Program-made: the position numbers and the translations under genes
Shown here: positions 31,998-44,520 of the stretch, one piece after another
How the letters are laid out: each line of letters opens with the position of its first letter
Numbering within the stretch: the first letter of the stretch is position 1
Notes under the pieces: model-generated
The model's input: only the letters and a program-made list of their open reading frames with translations
What the model was told of the DNA's origin: nothing
The model's database searches: none
Origin: Adiantum capillus-veneris
Lineage: Eukaryota > Streptophyta > Polypodiopsida > Polypodiales > Pteridaceae
Length of the DNA: 64,000 nt
Direction: 5' to 3'
NCBI GenBank assembly: GCA_014529385.2
Contig: CM043942.1
Coordinates: forward strand, 36,833,469-36,897,468

Positions 31998-32397
31998 CTT
32001 GGTTTCTCTTTTCTTACTTAAGAAGAGAGGTCCTTAAGTAGCATATTAGTGGTTGATTTTGTTAATTATATTAGGGTAAGTGGGATTGGGGTCTATTATC
32101 AATTTTGTTGAGCCCACTATATGGGATATGGTGCACACCTCGGGAGCTTTGGTCTTAATAATGGAGTCTTTTTAGACTTTCCTACGGCTTTACCATTATT
32201 GAGCCATAAGAAGTCCGAAAGGAGCTATCCCTCGATAATTCTACTATGTTAGACCCACCCCACTACTCTCTATAATTAGCCAATTTGAGCCGTGGGTGTA
32301 GATACTTAAGTGCTTACTTTTAAAGGCTAAGAGGAGTAGCAACTAAGGTTTTGAATTCCCAAAGGATACACTAAGTAAACACATAAGTATAATTAGC

Positions 32398-33760
32398 ATG
32401 GCTGACAATAAACAAGAGAGTAGAATGAACATTGATAACTTTGATTTTGCACATGAAGGTGCTAATGATGATGCCCCCATGTTTATCAATTATCTTGTTA
32501 CTAGGTTGCATCTAGCTATGGGCAACCCTACTTAGCAAGCCGAAGTTACCCAACAACTTCGTGCTTATGGGATTTCCCTTCCTCTCCAAGAGGAGAGAGA
32601 GTTTAGGAGGCCTCTTGATGAGACTTCCAAAAGAAGACTCCCCCCCATAAGAGAGGAGGAATCCAAAGAACGAGAAAGAAGTGAATCCCTAAGTTCCTCT
32701 AAAGAGTAGCTTTATGAAGACGGTGGTTTAGACTATTTCCAACTCCTCCCAAGAGAAACGGTCAACCCATAGTCCTTATTCTCGTCACTCCGAAAGGGAA
32801 GAGAGGAAACAAAGGAAGAAAAAGGCAAGAAAGAGGCCAGCCTCTTCTCCTTCTTCTTCACCTTCCTCCCCTTCCGACAAACCTATGGCTATTCTCTTAG
32901 AGAATACAGGAGAGGAGGACATCGCAAATCATACCCGGCATGGTGAAGATCACAAAAGCTGAAGAAGTTCGAAGAGGGAAGAAAGAGTATCTCTTTTCTC
33001 ACCTATGATGGCACCTTTGGTGCCACAAACAAAGTATTGGCCTTCATCCAACAATTTGATGTGGCCTTTGGAGACGAGGGCTTCACGGAGTCCTCCAAGC
33101 TACACCATGTAGTTATGCACTTCCAGAAATCTGCTCGTCAATGGTGGGCTAGCCTTCGTGGCAATGGCGAGGCCCCAAAGACATGGAAAACGCAATGAGT
33201 TTCCATCATGAAGCAATTCCTTGCAAGTGACGCAAAGGACAAAGTGCTTACAGAATGGTGGAGCTTGAAATTGCTCTTCAACGAGTCTATCCACAAATAT
33301 ATAGACAAGTTTTGGGATTTACATCTCAAAGCTACAGTCTTTCAAAGGATGGATTTCTCCAAGCAAAAGCAACAATTTTGTGCGGTATTACCTGAAGAAA
33401 TGGCCGAGTATGTCAACTCACAATGGCCTAGCACTATCACCGAAGCCATTCACCACACTATGGTTGCTTCAAGGATCAATTTCCAACAAGGGGTGAGAAG
33501 AAATCTCAAGCCCATGGAAAACAAGGATCGAAATGAAGCTAAAGGAAAGAGCCATGCTCAAAACTCTTCCCAAGGCATCACCAACACCAACAACAACAAG
33601 GCCAAGAAGAAAGGAGCTTACAAAGGTAAAAATAAGCTCTCTCTCTCGAAGAATTAGAGGCCTTTCATAAAGACCATACATGCTTTAAGTGTGGGGAGCA
33701 AGGACATGGTTATCGTTCTTGCCCCAAAAGAAATGTACTCAATGACACTCCTAGAGCTTC
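32398..33760 (+). pseudogene. Element F gag, many stops
   Basis: ATG at 32398 gives MADNKQESRMNIDNFDF, with a TAG at 32533-32535, where Gln would fit. After Arg/Glu/Ser-rich linkers a capsid appears near 33000: GTFGATNKVLAFIQQFDVAF, SARQWWASLRGNG, a TGA at 33197, then KQFLASDAKDKVLTEWW from 33208. It ends with a Lys/Asn-rich tail at 33657. A frameshift leads to zinc knuckle CFKCGEQGHGYRSC (33680-33725). The protein would be the RNA-packaging coat, but it is not translatable as it stands. Confidence 0.8.
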
Positions 33761-34391
33761 CATGGTTGAAGCTCCAAAAGAGGATACTCATTGCAAAGGC
33801 TCATACCTCTCCTATGATTGGGGAAAAGTAAGGGAGCATGATGCCCTTATTCTCTTTGACCCTGGCTCTACTCACAACTTCATATTAATGGAGTTGATCA
33901 CTAAGTTGGGCATTCAAGCTTTCGAGATGGGAGATACTGTAACTGTCGATGGAGCTTTCAAGGGATAGCAAGCCTCCGTTACTCCCTTGATTGTGAAGTT
34001 GAGGCTTCATGTCCAAAACTACGTTGACAAAAAAGACTTTTTTTTATCTCTCCTCTCCAACATGACAATGTTATCCTAGGGGCACCATGGTTCAACGGCA
34101 TGGCTGCCAACATGAAGTTCCTTGAAAGGACAATCTATTTCACCTACAAGGAAAAGAGCATGTACATAGATGCTAATGATTTGGGGAACACCATATCCCT
34201 GATAAACACGCTTGCTTTTGATAAGTCAATGAAAAGCTCTATTTTTGCGTATATGATTTTTGTTAGAGAATCTGTAAATGATTCTAATGTTTTCACAAGT
34301 AGCAATAAAGGGAATCAAGAGAAATTAGAGTTGTCTGATTTCCTAAATGGATTCCAAGATGTTTTCATTGATGACATTCCTAGTGAGCTAC
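33761..34391 (+). pseudogene. Element F protease and linker (left of G)
   Basis: WGKVREHDALILFDPGSTHN carries the aspartic protease loop (DPGST, near 33855-33875). TAG at 33966 and a small shift near 34050 break it. VILGAPWFNGM (34070-34100) is the closing ILG motif. The linker 34100-34391 ends in FQDVFIDDIPSELL, the usual lead into gypsy reverse transcriptase, and is cut there by copia element G. Confidence 0.8.
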
Positions 34392-34618
34392 TGTTGGAAT
34401 TAGGGTTGCAGAGAAACACACGCAGCTTGGAGAAGATGAAGGAAGCTCAAGGCACACAATAGAGAGTGTGTTACTTAGTGAGCAATGGAAAGATAGATAG
34501 CCCTAGAGTGATGGGCGTATATACAATGCACGGGGGAAAAAACCTCCTAAAGAGGGAAAAAATGCCCCGGCGGTCCTAGTGTGTTCACACACATCACTAC
34601 CACATGTATATGGTAACA
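34392..34618 (-). repeat. 3' LTR of element G (227 bp)
   Basis: TGTTGGAATTAGGG to TATGGTAACA, paired with 39345-39571 and with the H LTR at 43607-43832. Confidence 0.95.
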
Positions 34619-34632
34619 AATCCCCCCTGGAG
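34619..34632 (-). other. Polypurine tract of element G
   Basis: AATCCCCCCTGGAG on the plus strand, complement of CTCCAGGGGGGATT, abutting the LTR. J has AGGGGGGATT at the matching place. Confidence 0.88.
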
Positions 34633-34693
34633 TGATGCGGTGAACGAGAGCTGACACATGAGTAAAGGGAAGTGCCATGATCTGAGGACAGGA

Positions 34694-37600
34694 TCAGTCC
34701 ACAAAGGGGAGTAAGCCCAAAGCTTTGCGGAAAGCTTCAAGCTTCTCACGAGACAATGCCTTTGTGAAAAGATCTGCAAGGTTGTCCTGTGTTGGCACAT
34801 AAGCCAAGCTGATCTCTCCTGCTGAGAGCCTCTCCCTAACATAGTCGTAATGCACCTCAATGTGCTTTGTGCGAGCATGAAAAATTGGGTTCCTCGCAAC
34901 TGCCAATGCGCTCTGACTGTTAGTGTAGATAGTGTTGGCAGTGTCCTGTCCAACACCCAAATCAGCCATAAGGTGTCTGAGCCATACACACTCAACCGTA
35001 GCTGTGAAGACTGCCCTGTACTCAGCCTCACAACTCGAAGTGGCCACAGTAGGTTGCTTCTTGCTCAACCATGATATACATGAACTACCAAGCATGAAAC
35101 AAAAACCACTTGTGGACACTCGCGTGTCAAAACAACCAGCCCAATCTAAGTCCGAAAAAGCATGTAAGTTTGGCGGCAATGATCCCCCCTTGGGATAAAA
35201 CAAGCCAAGATGTAAAGTGCCACTAAGGTAGCGGAAAATCCTCTTGACAGCCTGCCAATGCTTAGACCTTGGGCTATGCATAAATCTGCTGACCTGTGAG
35301 ACTGCAAACTGAATATCCGGCCTCGTGTTGCATACATAAATGAGGCAGCCAACAGCAGTTTGGTAAAGAGTGACATCAGCAGGATCGCCAACATCATGTA
35401 GACTCAACTTCAAACCTGTTTCCATGGGAGTGGCAATAGGTTTGCAATCCTCAAGTCCAAACTTACATAGCAATGTCTCTATGTAACTTTTCTGACACAA
35501 GGCAATACCACCATCACACTGCTTAAACTGTATACCCAAGTAATGATGCAACATCCCCAAATCTTTCATCTTGAAAGTAGCATTCAAATCAGCCTTAAAT
35601 TCAGCAATATGTCTCTCATTTGGTCCAGTGATCAGCAAATCATCAACATAAAGAACCACGATGAGAAATACATCACCCTCACGCTTTACATACAATGTGC
35701 TTTCTGTTGGACTGTTACGAAAGCCTTGTTTGACCAAATGAGTGTGAGCTTTCTCATACCAAGCTCGAGGAGATTGCTTCAACCCATACAAAGCCTTGTT
35801 ACATTTGCACACTTTGTCCTCTTGTCCTTTTATGACAAAACCGCGAGGCTGCGTTACATAAACTTCCTCAAATATGTCACCATTCAAGAAAGCAGTAACA
35901 ATGTCTGATTGATGTACATCCCAACCAAAATGAGCTACCAATGCACATAGAAAACACACAGTAGTCATACGACAAGTGGGAGCAAAAGTCTCTTCATAAT
36001 CTATGCCTTTTTGTTGTGCATAACCCTTTGCAACAAGTCGAGCCTTATGGCGATCGATCTCACCATCCGGCTTGCGTTTCAACTTGTAAACCCACTTTGT
36101 ACCAATGGCCTTTTTGCCAGGAGGCAAATCACATAAAGTCCATGTGTCATTTTCTATTAGTGCATCATATTCTGATTGCATGGCAGCCATCCAATTTTCT
36201 GAATTCTGTGCTTCATCAAAAGTCAGAGGCTCCTCAACATCATGTAAACTAGACACAGCCAAAGCATAACAATCTGATGCATAAGATGCATGGCGAGAGC
36301 CTGAACGAGTACGAGTAGACAAAGGTGCATCCAATTTACTGTCACGCAAAGTGTGCACCAGCCATTTTGGCATACCTCTAGCCTGCTCATTTTCAGCCCT
36401 TTCCTCATCAAGTACATCATGTACATCTGCATCAGTAATAGGCTGATCTAAAACATTTTCAGAAACCCCCATAGGCTGTACATTTACCTCACTGGAACTT
36501 ACATTCGTATTTCCACCACTGAAAAGAGGCAACAAAGTGTCATAAATGTCCTGTGAGCTTACATTACTGTCTCTAGTACATGACAGCAAGGGCCGAACAG
36601 AATCTTCCACAAACACTACATCCCAAGAAACCAGAATACGTTTTGTTTGCGGATGATACAACCTGTAACCTTTGCTTTCAGCACTATAACCAACAAAAAT
36701 ACATTTGACAGCCTTATCATTCAGTTTTTTGCGCTGCACTTGTGGCACCAAAGCATATGGCAAACAGCCAAAAACACGAATGTGCTCAATAGAAGGCTTT
36801 CTATCATGCCATGCTTCATATGGAGTAATAGACTGCAAAGCTTTCGTAGGACACCTGTTAAGTACATAAGTGGCACACATGATGGCCTCAAGCCAAAAAG
36901 AATGTGGTAAAGCTTGACTTTTGACCATACATCGTGCCATTTCCATCAGTCACCTGTTTTTCCTCTCAGCAACACCATTTTGCTGAGGTGTATAAGGCAC
37001 TATACATTGGTGTTTTATCCCACGACTAGCCAGAAATGCATTAAATTCATGAGACATATACTCCCCCCCTCGATCGGAACGGAGGGTGCCCATAGTACAT
37101 TTTGAGACATTTTTAACCATAGCCAGAAATTGTTTGAAGCACATAAAAACTTCGGACTTCGCTTCAAGCGGAAATACCCATGCATGCCTGGAGTAATCAT
37201 CAATGAAAGTCACGAAGTACAGGTAATTGCCCAAGGACGGAGTTTGCATGGGCCCACAAACATCACTATGCACAAGCTGCAACCTGCATGTGGCCCGAAC
37301 TGAACCATCCTTTGGAGACGTAGAACGCTGCATCTTACCCAAAATACAGCCTTCACAAACATGTTTGACAGGTGCTTCAAGAGGTGGCAAAGAAGCAACC
37401 ATATCAGATTTCTGCAAACGCAGCAAACTGGCAAAATTCAGATGACCAAAACGTGCATGCCAAAGTTTTGCATCTGAAATAGCCCTTGAATCTGCAACAG
37501 CATTTGCAAAATTTTGTCCACACTTGTCATACAAAGTGAGCTTATACAGCCCACGGCACAAAAGGCCAGATGCAACAATTTCATCACCAAAACTGAGATC

Positions 37601-38982
37601 ATGAACTGTACATCTGTCATCCACAAATTTGACTACAAGTCCAAGTCTAGCAAGTGTGGATACAGACAAGAGATTCTTCTTGATCCCAGGTACATAAAGT
37701 GCATCAACAAGTGTGAAGGAACTGCCATTAGCAGTAGTGAGCACGATCTTTCCAACTCCATGAATTGGATAAGAGGCGTTGTTGGCACAAGTGACTGAAT
37801 TCCCATGAGGGTCAGACTCAAGAGAGGTAAACAATTCACGATGTGAGGTAATGTGCTTTGTAGCACCACTGTCGAAATACCACACATGTGAATCTGCAGC
37901 AACGACTGACAAGAATGTATCATGGATAGCAGGATTGTAAGTGCACTCTGTGCTAAAAGCCCATTCTGCATCAACATCAGCAACACAGTCTCCTTTCACA
38001 GAAGACTCAACAATGGCTGCATTTGTAGTGGAACCAGCATTTGCAGTGGAACCACCCTCTTTCTTCTTAGCCTCTTTGGACTTCAACTTAGGACACGACT
38101 TGATCAAGTGATCATTGGATTTACAATAATGGCAACGCATCTTCTTTTTGCCCTTATCACCAGAATTGCAAGACGAAGTACTGCCAGCAGAAGCATTAGG
38201 AACATAATTTTTGCCACTCGCAGCAGAACCATAAGAAGTGGCTGCATTGCTGTTACCACCCTTTCTTTGAGAAGCAATAAAAGCCTGTTCAACTGCACGC
38301 TGCCTAGTCCTGTTTTTTCTGGAAAGTGACTCTTGCAACAGCAATGTGCATAATGCATCAAACTTGACAACTTCAGGATTTCCTTGGGTCATCAGTCTCC
38401 AAGTACTAGCAAAAGTCTGGTAGGAATCTGGTAAGGCATCAAGAGCAGTCTGCACAAGGGAACTGTCTGAAATGACTTCACCTGCAGAAATAAGCTGCTC
38501 ATTGATATCCTTGACACTAGCAAGGAAAGTGTCCATATCATCTTCCTCATGCATAATCTTCGACTCCAGCTCTTTACGCAGCAAAGCAATTTTAGCCTCA
38601 TTGCGGCTTGCATAAAGACCTGCTAGAATATCCCAAGCCTGTTTTGTAGATTTGCTGAACGGATGTGAGGAACAATGGTGCGCTTCACAGACAACGCAAT
38701 CAATGCATGAGCTTGCGCATCCTTAACATCCCAACGAGCTTGTTCTGCAGTAGGCAAAACAACTCTAACAGCTGCAATCCTTGCAGCAAGACCTGCAACA
38801 TCCTCAATATCGCCTACATCCTCAGAACCAGGACGTACATCAATGCCCTGCACAATGTTCCAGACACCCTTTGACACAAGAACATGTTGCATCATATAAG
38901 CCCACATAGGGTAGTTGTCCCCATCCAACCTGTCCTCAGCAGCAAACATCTTGAACACATCTGTGTTGTTGTTGTTAGCCAT
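34694..38982 (-). pseudogene. Element G copia gag-pol polyprotein (one frameshift, one stop)
   Basis: ATG at 38982 (MANNNNTDVFKMF) to a stop at 34694: 1430 codons once the 1-bp loss is allowed for, normal for plant copia. Gag with UBN2-like FKMFAAEDRLDGDNYPMW; zinc knuckle CHYCKSNDHLIKSC; protease WYFDSGATKHIT; GAG-pre-integrase LWHARFGHLNF and CEGCILGKMQ; integrase core HSDVCGPM, LRSDRGGEY, GVAERKNR; RT with TAFLNGDI and YVDDLLIT; RNase H with CEAEYRAV. Breaks: a missing T in the run near 38652-38655 (H has four T, G three), and TGA at 36947-36949 after ERKNR. In RNase H the usual TDSQS is TNSQS, so a catalytic Asp is Asn. Confidence 0.93.
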
Positions 38983-39329
38983 GGTAAATGCTGCACCTGA
39001 TGTGAAAACTGCCCGAAAATAGGATAAACAGAGCGGGAACAAGCTGTGCTATATAGCACAAACCATAAAAGACTGTAAGGCGCCTGTTATGCAGAAAACA
39101 GCACTGACAGAAATTCTGCACAAAATGACGAAATAGCATGTGCAGTACTGTGTGTAGTGGAAACGGAGGCCGAAATGAGCCCAAATCAATATTCTGAGCA
39201 GACCAAGCTCTACGAGCTTGCCCAAAATTTTTGTCGACGTGCGAACGCTCGCCAAAGCTCACTGAAATCGGAGAAAGTGAGCAGGCGTGTGCTGGAGAAG
39301 CTAGCGACTAAGCCCGGGAGGACGTGACC

Positions 39330-39342
39330 TGCTCTGATACCA
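39330..39342 (-). other. Primer-binding site of G (initiator Met tRNA)
   Basis: TGCTCTGATACCA on the plus strand, two bases from the LTR edge at 39345. Confidence 0.93.
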
Positions 39343-39344
39343 AT

Positions 39345-39571
39345 TGTTGGAATTAGGGTTGCAGAGAAACACACACAGCTTGGAGAAGATGAAGGAAGCT
39401 CAAGGAACACAATAGAGAGTGTGTTACTTAGTGAGCAATGGAAAGATAGATAGCCCTAGAGTGATGGGCGTATATACAATGCACGGGGGAAAAAACCTCC
39501 TAAAGAGGGAAAAAATGCCTCGGCGGTCCTAGTGTGTTCACACACATCACTACCACATGTATATGGTAACA
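39345..39571 (-). repeat. 5' LTR of element G (227 bp)
   Basis: TGTTGGAATTAGGG to TATGGTAACA; GCTAC follows. The region between LTR and gag ATG (38983-39329) is a normal leader. Confidence 0.95.
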
Positions 39572-40620
39572 GCTACCTCCAAAATGAGGGGATGATGACC
39601 ATGCAATAGAGCTTCTACTAGGAATCTCACCGCCTAATAAACCTCCTTATTGAGTTTCACAAGCTCAACAAGAGGAGATCATGAGGCAAGTGCATGAATT
39701 GGTGCAAAAGGGGATGGTGAGGCCTAGCTCTTCTCCATTCTGTTCACCAATACTTTTAGTGCAAAAGAAAGATGGCACATATCACATGTGTGTCGATTAT
39801 AGAGCATTAAAAAAATGATTTCCCGTGCCGTGGGTAGAAGATCTATTTGACAAGTTACAAGTTTTGGCATGGCAAATACTCCAGCCACATTCAAACTCAC
39901 GATGGACAAAAATCTTCAGGCCACTCAAATTCTCTTGAGGAGTACAACTGACATCTCTAGGTAATCTTTCAAGTTGTGAGAGAGAATACGCTTTTCATTA
40001 ATCAAAAGAAAAGTGAATTTTTCCTACAAGAGATTCAATATTTAAGTCACATTATCTCTCAAGATGGTATATGTATGAATCCATCAAAGCTGGAGGTAAT
40101 AAAAGCATGGCCTAATCCAAGGAATCTACATGAGCTAAGAAGCTTTATTGGTATGTGTTCATACTATAGATGCTTCATAGCAAAATTCTCTCAAATAGCA
40201 GGACCATTGCATGACTTAACAAGGAAGAGCGTTAAGTACTCATGGACTGCTAAAGAACAATTTTCTTTTGACAAGCTCAAAGAGAAGCTTACCTCCCAAC
40301 CAGTCCTTATGCTTCCGGATCTCTCAAAGCCATTTGAGGTCCAATGTGATGCTTGTGGTGATTGCCTTGGAGCAGTTTGCTTCAAGAAGGGCATGCCATA
40401 GCATATGAGAGCCGGAGGCTCAATGCCGATGAACGGGTCTTTGGGCATATACGAAAAAGAGCTTTTAGCTATTCTACATGCCCTAGACACATGGAAGCAC
40501 TATCTCTTGGGGACTCCATTCATCCTACGAATGGATCGCAAAGCCTCAAGAAATTTATGACACAAACCAAGCTCTCCGACAAACAAATGAGGTGGGAAAA
40601 TTTTCTTTTGCAATTTAAAT
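39572..40620 (+). pseudogene. Element F reverse transcriptase and RNase H remnants (right of G)
   Basis: Resumes F's linker. The RT fingers (KGMVRPSSSPFC, KKDGTYHMCVDY) run to DLFDKLQ near 39860 and are then joined directly to FGMANTPATF, so the strand with the first catalytic Asp is missing. After TMDKN the YxDD box is also gone. 39976-40401 is the clean part: INQKKSEFFLQEIQYLSHII, FIGMCSYYRCFIAKF, DLSKPFEVQCDACG. RNase H follows (YEKELLAILHALDTWKHYLL-like, shifted frames) to about 40620. It ends where H begins, without a duplication. Confidence 0.82.
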
Positions 40621-43246
40621 TGCGTGCACCAACCATTTTGGCATACCTCTAGTCTGCTCATTTTCAGCCCTTTCCTCATCAAGTACATCATGTACATCTG
40701 CATCAGTTAGGCTGATCTATAACATTTTTTGAAACCCCCATAGGCTGTACATTTGCCTCATTGGAATTTACATTTGAACTTCCACCACTAAAAAGAGGCA
40801 ACAAAGTGTCATAAGCGTCCTGTGAGCTTACAAAACTGTCTCCAGTACATGACAACAAGGGCTGAACAGAATCTTCCACAAACACTACATCCTGTGAAAC
40901 CAAAATACGCTTTGTTTGCGGGTGCTACAACCTGTGACCTTTGCTTTCAGCACTATAACCAACAAAAATACATTTGACAACCTTATCATCTAATTTTCTG
41001 CGCTGCACTTGTGGCACTAAGCCATAAGCCAAACAGCCAAAAACACGCATGTGCTCAATAGATGGCTTTCTATCATGCCATGCTTCATATGGAGTCATAG
41101 ACTGCAACGCTTTTGTAGGACACCTATTGAGTACATAAGTGGCACACATGACAGCCTCGAGCAAAAACAAATGTGGTAAAGCTTGACTCTTGACCATACA
41201 TCTTACCATTTCCGTAAGAGACCTATTTTTCCTCTCAGCCACCCCATTTTGCTGAGGTGTATACGACACTGTACATTGGTGTTTTATCCCACGACTAGCC
41301 AGAAATGCATTAAATTCATGAGACATATACTCCCCCCCTCGATCGGAATGGAGGGTGCCCATACTACATTTCGATACATTTTCAGCCATAGCCAGAAATT
41401 GTTTGAAGCACATAAAAACTTCGGACTTTACTTTAAGCGGAAAAACCCATGCATGCCTGGAGTAATCATCAATGAAAGTCACGAAGTACAGGTAATTGCC
41501 CAAGGACGGAGTTTGCATGGCCCCACAAACATCACTATGCACAAGCTCCAACCTGCATGTGGCCCTAACTGAACCATCCTTTGAAAACTTAGAACGCTGC
41601 ATTTTACCCAAAATACAACCTTCACAAACATGTTTGACAGGTGCTTCAAGAGGCGCCAAAGAAGCAACCATATTAGATTTCTGCAAACGTAGCAAACTGG
41701 CAAAATTCAGATGACCAAAACGTGCATGCCAAAGCTTTGCATCTGAAATAGCCCTTGAATCTGCAACTGCATTTGAAAAATTTTGTCCACACTTGTCATA
41801 CAAAGTGAGTTTATACAACCCACGGCACTAAAGGCCAGATGCAACAATTTCATCACCAAAACTAAGATCATGAACTGTACATCTGTCATCCACAAATTTG
41901 ACTACAAGTCCAAGTCTAGCAAGTGTGGATACAGACAAGAGATTCTTCTTGATCCCATGTACATAAAGTGCATCAACAAGTGTGAAAGAACTGCCATTTG
42001 CAGCAATAAGCACAATCTTTCCAACTCCCTGAACCGGATAAGAGGCATTATTGGCACAAGTGACTGAATTCCCATGAGGGATAGACTCGAGAGAGGTGAA
42101 CAATTCACGATGTGAGGTAATGTGCTTTGTAGCACCCCTGTCGAAATACCACACATGTGAATCTGCAGCAACTGACAAGCATGCATCATGGACAACAGGA
42201 TTGTAAGTGCACTCTGCGCTAAAAGCCCATTTTGCATCAACATCAACATCACAGTCTCCTTTCACAGAAGACTCAACAATGGCTGCATTTGTAGTGGAAC
42301 CAGCATTTGCAGTGGAACCACCCTCTTTCTTCTTAGCCTCTTTAGCCTTCAACTTAAGACACTGCTTGATCAAGTGATCATTTGCTTTACAATAATGGCA
42401 ACACATCTTCTTTTTGCCCTTATCACCAGAGTTTCCAGACAAATTGCTGCCAACAGAAGCATTAGGAACAAAATTTTTGCCACTCGCACCAGAACCATAA
42501 GAAGTGGCTGCATTGCTGTTACCACCCTTTCTTTGAGAAGCAATAAAATCCTATTCAACTGCACGCTGCCTAGTCCTATTTTTTGAGGAAAGTGACCCTT
42601 GCAATAACAATGTTCATAATGCATCAAACTTAACAACTTCAGGATTTCCTTGGGTCATAAGTCTCCAAGTACTAGCAAAAGTTTGGTAAGAATCTAGTAA
42701 GGTATCAAGAAAAATCTGCACAAGGCAACTATCTGAAATGACTTCATCTGCAGAAATATGTTGCTCATTGATATCCTTGACACCAGCAAGAAAAGTGTCC
42801 ATATCATCTTCCTCATGCATAATCTTCGACTTCAGCTCTTTACGTAGCAAAGCAATTTTAGCCTCATTACGGCTTGCATAAAGACCAACCAAAATATCCC
42901 AAGCATGTTTTGCAGATTTTGCTGAACAAATGTGAGGAACAATGGTACGCTTCACAGACAACACAATCAATGCATGAGCCTGCACGTCCTTTACATCCCA
43001 ACGAGCTTTTTCTGCCGTAGGGAAAACAATTCTAATAGCAGCAATCCTTACAGCAAGACCTGCAACATCCTCAACATCGCCTGCATCCTCAGAACCAGGA
43101 CGTACGTCAATGCCCCGCACAAAATTCCAGACGCGTTTTGACACAAGAACTTGTTGCATCATGTAAGCCCACATAGGGTAATTGTCCCCATCCAACCTGT
43201 CCTCATCAGCAAACATCTTGAACACATCTGTGTTGTTGTCAGCCAT
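40621..43246 (-). pseudogene. Element H copia polyprotein, truncated
   Basis: ATG at 43246 (MADNNTDVFKMFADED). Gag runs to a stop at 42614. Zinc knuckle CHYCKANDHLIKQC and protease WYFDRGATKHIT follow (Arg for the active-site Ser next to Asp), with a stop near 41825. Integrase (41818-40925) holds LWHARFGHLNF, HSDVCGAM, LHSDRGGEYMSHEF and GVAERKNR and is one open frame. After two more breaks the linker PLFSGGSSNVNS is reached and the sequence ends at SRLEVCQNGWC-like text in another frame at 40621. Integrase residues D, D and E all remain. Confidence 0.88.
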
Positions 43247-43591
43247 GGTAAATGATGCACCTGATGTGAACACTACCCGAAAATAGGGGAAATGAAGCAG
43301 GAACAACACATGCTATATAGCAAAAACCACAGAAGACTCTAAGGACCTGTTATGCAGAAAACGGCACTGACAAAAATTCTGCACAAAATGACGAAATTGC
43401 CTGTGCAGACCTGCTTATAGTGGAAACGGAGGCCAAAATGAGCCCAATTAGAAATCTGAGCAGACTGCGCTCTACGAGCATTCCCAAAAATTTTGTCAAC
43501 CTGCAAACACTCGCCAAAGCTCACTGAAATCGAAGAAAGTGAGCAGGCGTGTATTAGAGCACCTGGCGACTAAGCTCGGGAGGACGCAACC

Positions 43592-43604
43592 TGCTCTGAT
43601 ACCA
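43592..43604 (-). other. Primer-binding site of H (initiator Met tRNA)
   Basis: TGCTCTGATACCA on the plus strand, two bases from the LTR edge. Confidence 0.92.
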
Positions 43605-43606
43605 AT

Positions 43607-43832
43607 TGTTGAAATTAGGGTTGTAGTGAAACACACACAGCTTGGAGAAGACAAAGGAAGCTCAAGGCACACAATAGAGAGTGTGTTTCTTAGTGGCAAT
43701 GGAAATATGGATAGCCCTAGAGTGATGGGCGTATATACAATGCACGGGGGAAAAAACCTCCTACAGAGGGAAAAAATGCCCCGGCGGTCCTAGTGTGTTC
43801 ACACACATCACTACCACATGTATATGGTAACA
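43607..43832 (-). repeat. 5' LTR of element H (226 bp)
   Basis: TGTTGAAATTAGGG to TATGGTAACA; the same family as G's LTRs, with more substitutions. Confidence 0.93.
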
Positions 43833-44520
43833 ACGAGGACCCTTGGTTTCTCTACAACTTTCACTTCAACCTCTGACTCGACATTGATTCCGAGTTGATG
43901 AAGATGCTTTGCTTTCCACTCTTTATTCTTTGCAATTTCAACTGCCTCCTCAAAGGTCCTTGGTTGCTTAAGCTCCACCTTCAAGCACAGACTACTCCTC
44001 AAGCTTGCAAAAAACCTATTCTTCTTCAACATGGCTCGAGTAATTTTAGTCCCCAAAGATGTACACCACTTTGTTCATAATGCATTGCATACCTTCACAA
44101 ATTCTTCTATGGTTTGGCCTTTACTCTATACCAAGCCTTGAACAGACTGCCATACCTTTTGTGGGTCTTCCACCTATTGAAAGTGTGTAAGAAAAGCATG
44201 TCTTACCATTAAATCATAAGGCATAACATGAGGAGGTTGGGATGATTGTAGCTCCTTTTTGTAGCTTTCCATCCATTCTCTAGCATCTCCCTTCAAACAG
44301 AAGTAGAAGATTCATAGCACCAATGTTGGGTCTTGCTTGTCACCAAGAAGGCAAGCAAACTCCATTTTCTCAATGAACCCTTTGGAACTTTCATTTGATT
44401 TTCCATCTCGTTTTCCACTAAACTCTGGAAAACTAAACTCCATGTCGTCCAAAACCTATTAACTGAAGGTATCTTGAATAGATTCCTTCGTGGAGGACAC
44501 CAAAACACTATTGGGCAAAA
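43833..44520 (-). pseudogene. Element I: gypsy gag remnant next to H
   Basis: On the minus strand: FSFPEFSGKRDGKSNESSKG and FIEKMEFACLLGD (44445-44345), GDAREWMESYKKELQSS (44300-44245), a TIEEFVKVCNAL segment (44115-44085), then the open frame KITRAMLKKNRFFASLRSSL ... FEEAVEIAKNKEWKAK (44056-43890). This order (GDAxxWxxSY, then an adaptor-like FxxxLxxSL and EAVEIA) is that of retrotransposon capsids. Several stops break it. No LTR of its own is visible, so H probably inserted here and the rest of the element has been lost. Confidence 0.65.

Larger units (their letters stand above)
34392..39571 (-). mobile_element. Element G: nearly intact Ty1/copia retrotransposon
   Basis: LTRs of 227 bp at 34392-34618 and 39345-39571 differ at three positions by eye (about 1.3%). 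GCTAC at 34387-34391 and 39572-39576 is the target duplication in F. Inside: primer site, one polyprotein (gag, protease, integrase, RT, RNase H in copia order) and polypurine tract. Only one 1-bp deletion and one stop break the coding frame. Confidence 0.95.
30678..40620 (+). mobile_element. Element F: degenerate gypsy retrotransposon, split by G
   Basis: LTR-like sequence to 31983, a primer-site variant, gag, protease, then G (34392-39571), then RT and RNase H pieces to 40620, where it joins the truncated end of H. No 3' LTR is present at its end. A second copy of its LTR lies at 51278-52064. The coding part has many stops, and the RT core is deleted. Confidence 0.8.
40621..43832 (-). mobile_element. 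Element H: 3'-truncated copia retrotransposon, sister of G
   Basis: Carries one LTR (43607-43832), primer site, gag, protease and integrase. The sequence stops in the integrase-RT linker at 40621, where F begins, so RT, RNase H and 3' LTR are lost. It is about 90% similar to G by eye. No target duplication can be seen; ACGAG follows the intact end at 43833-43837. Confidence 0.9.
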
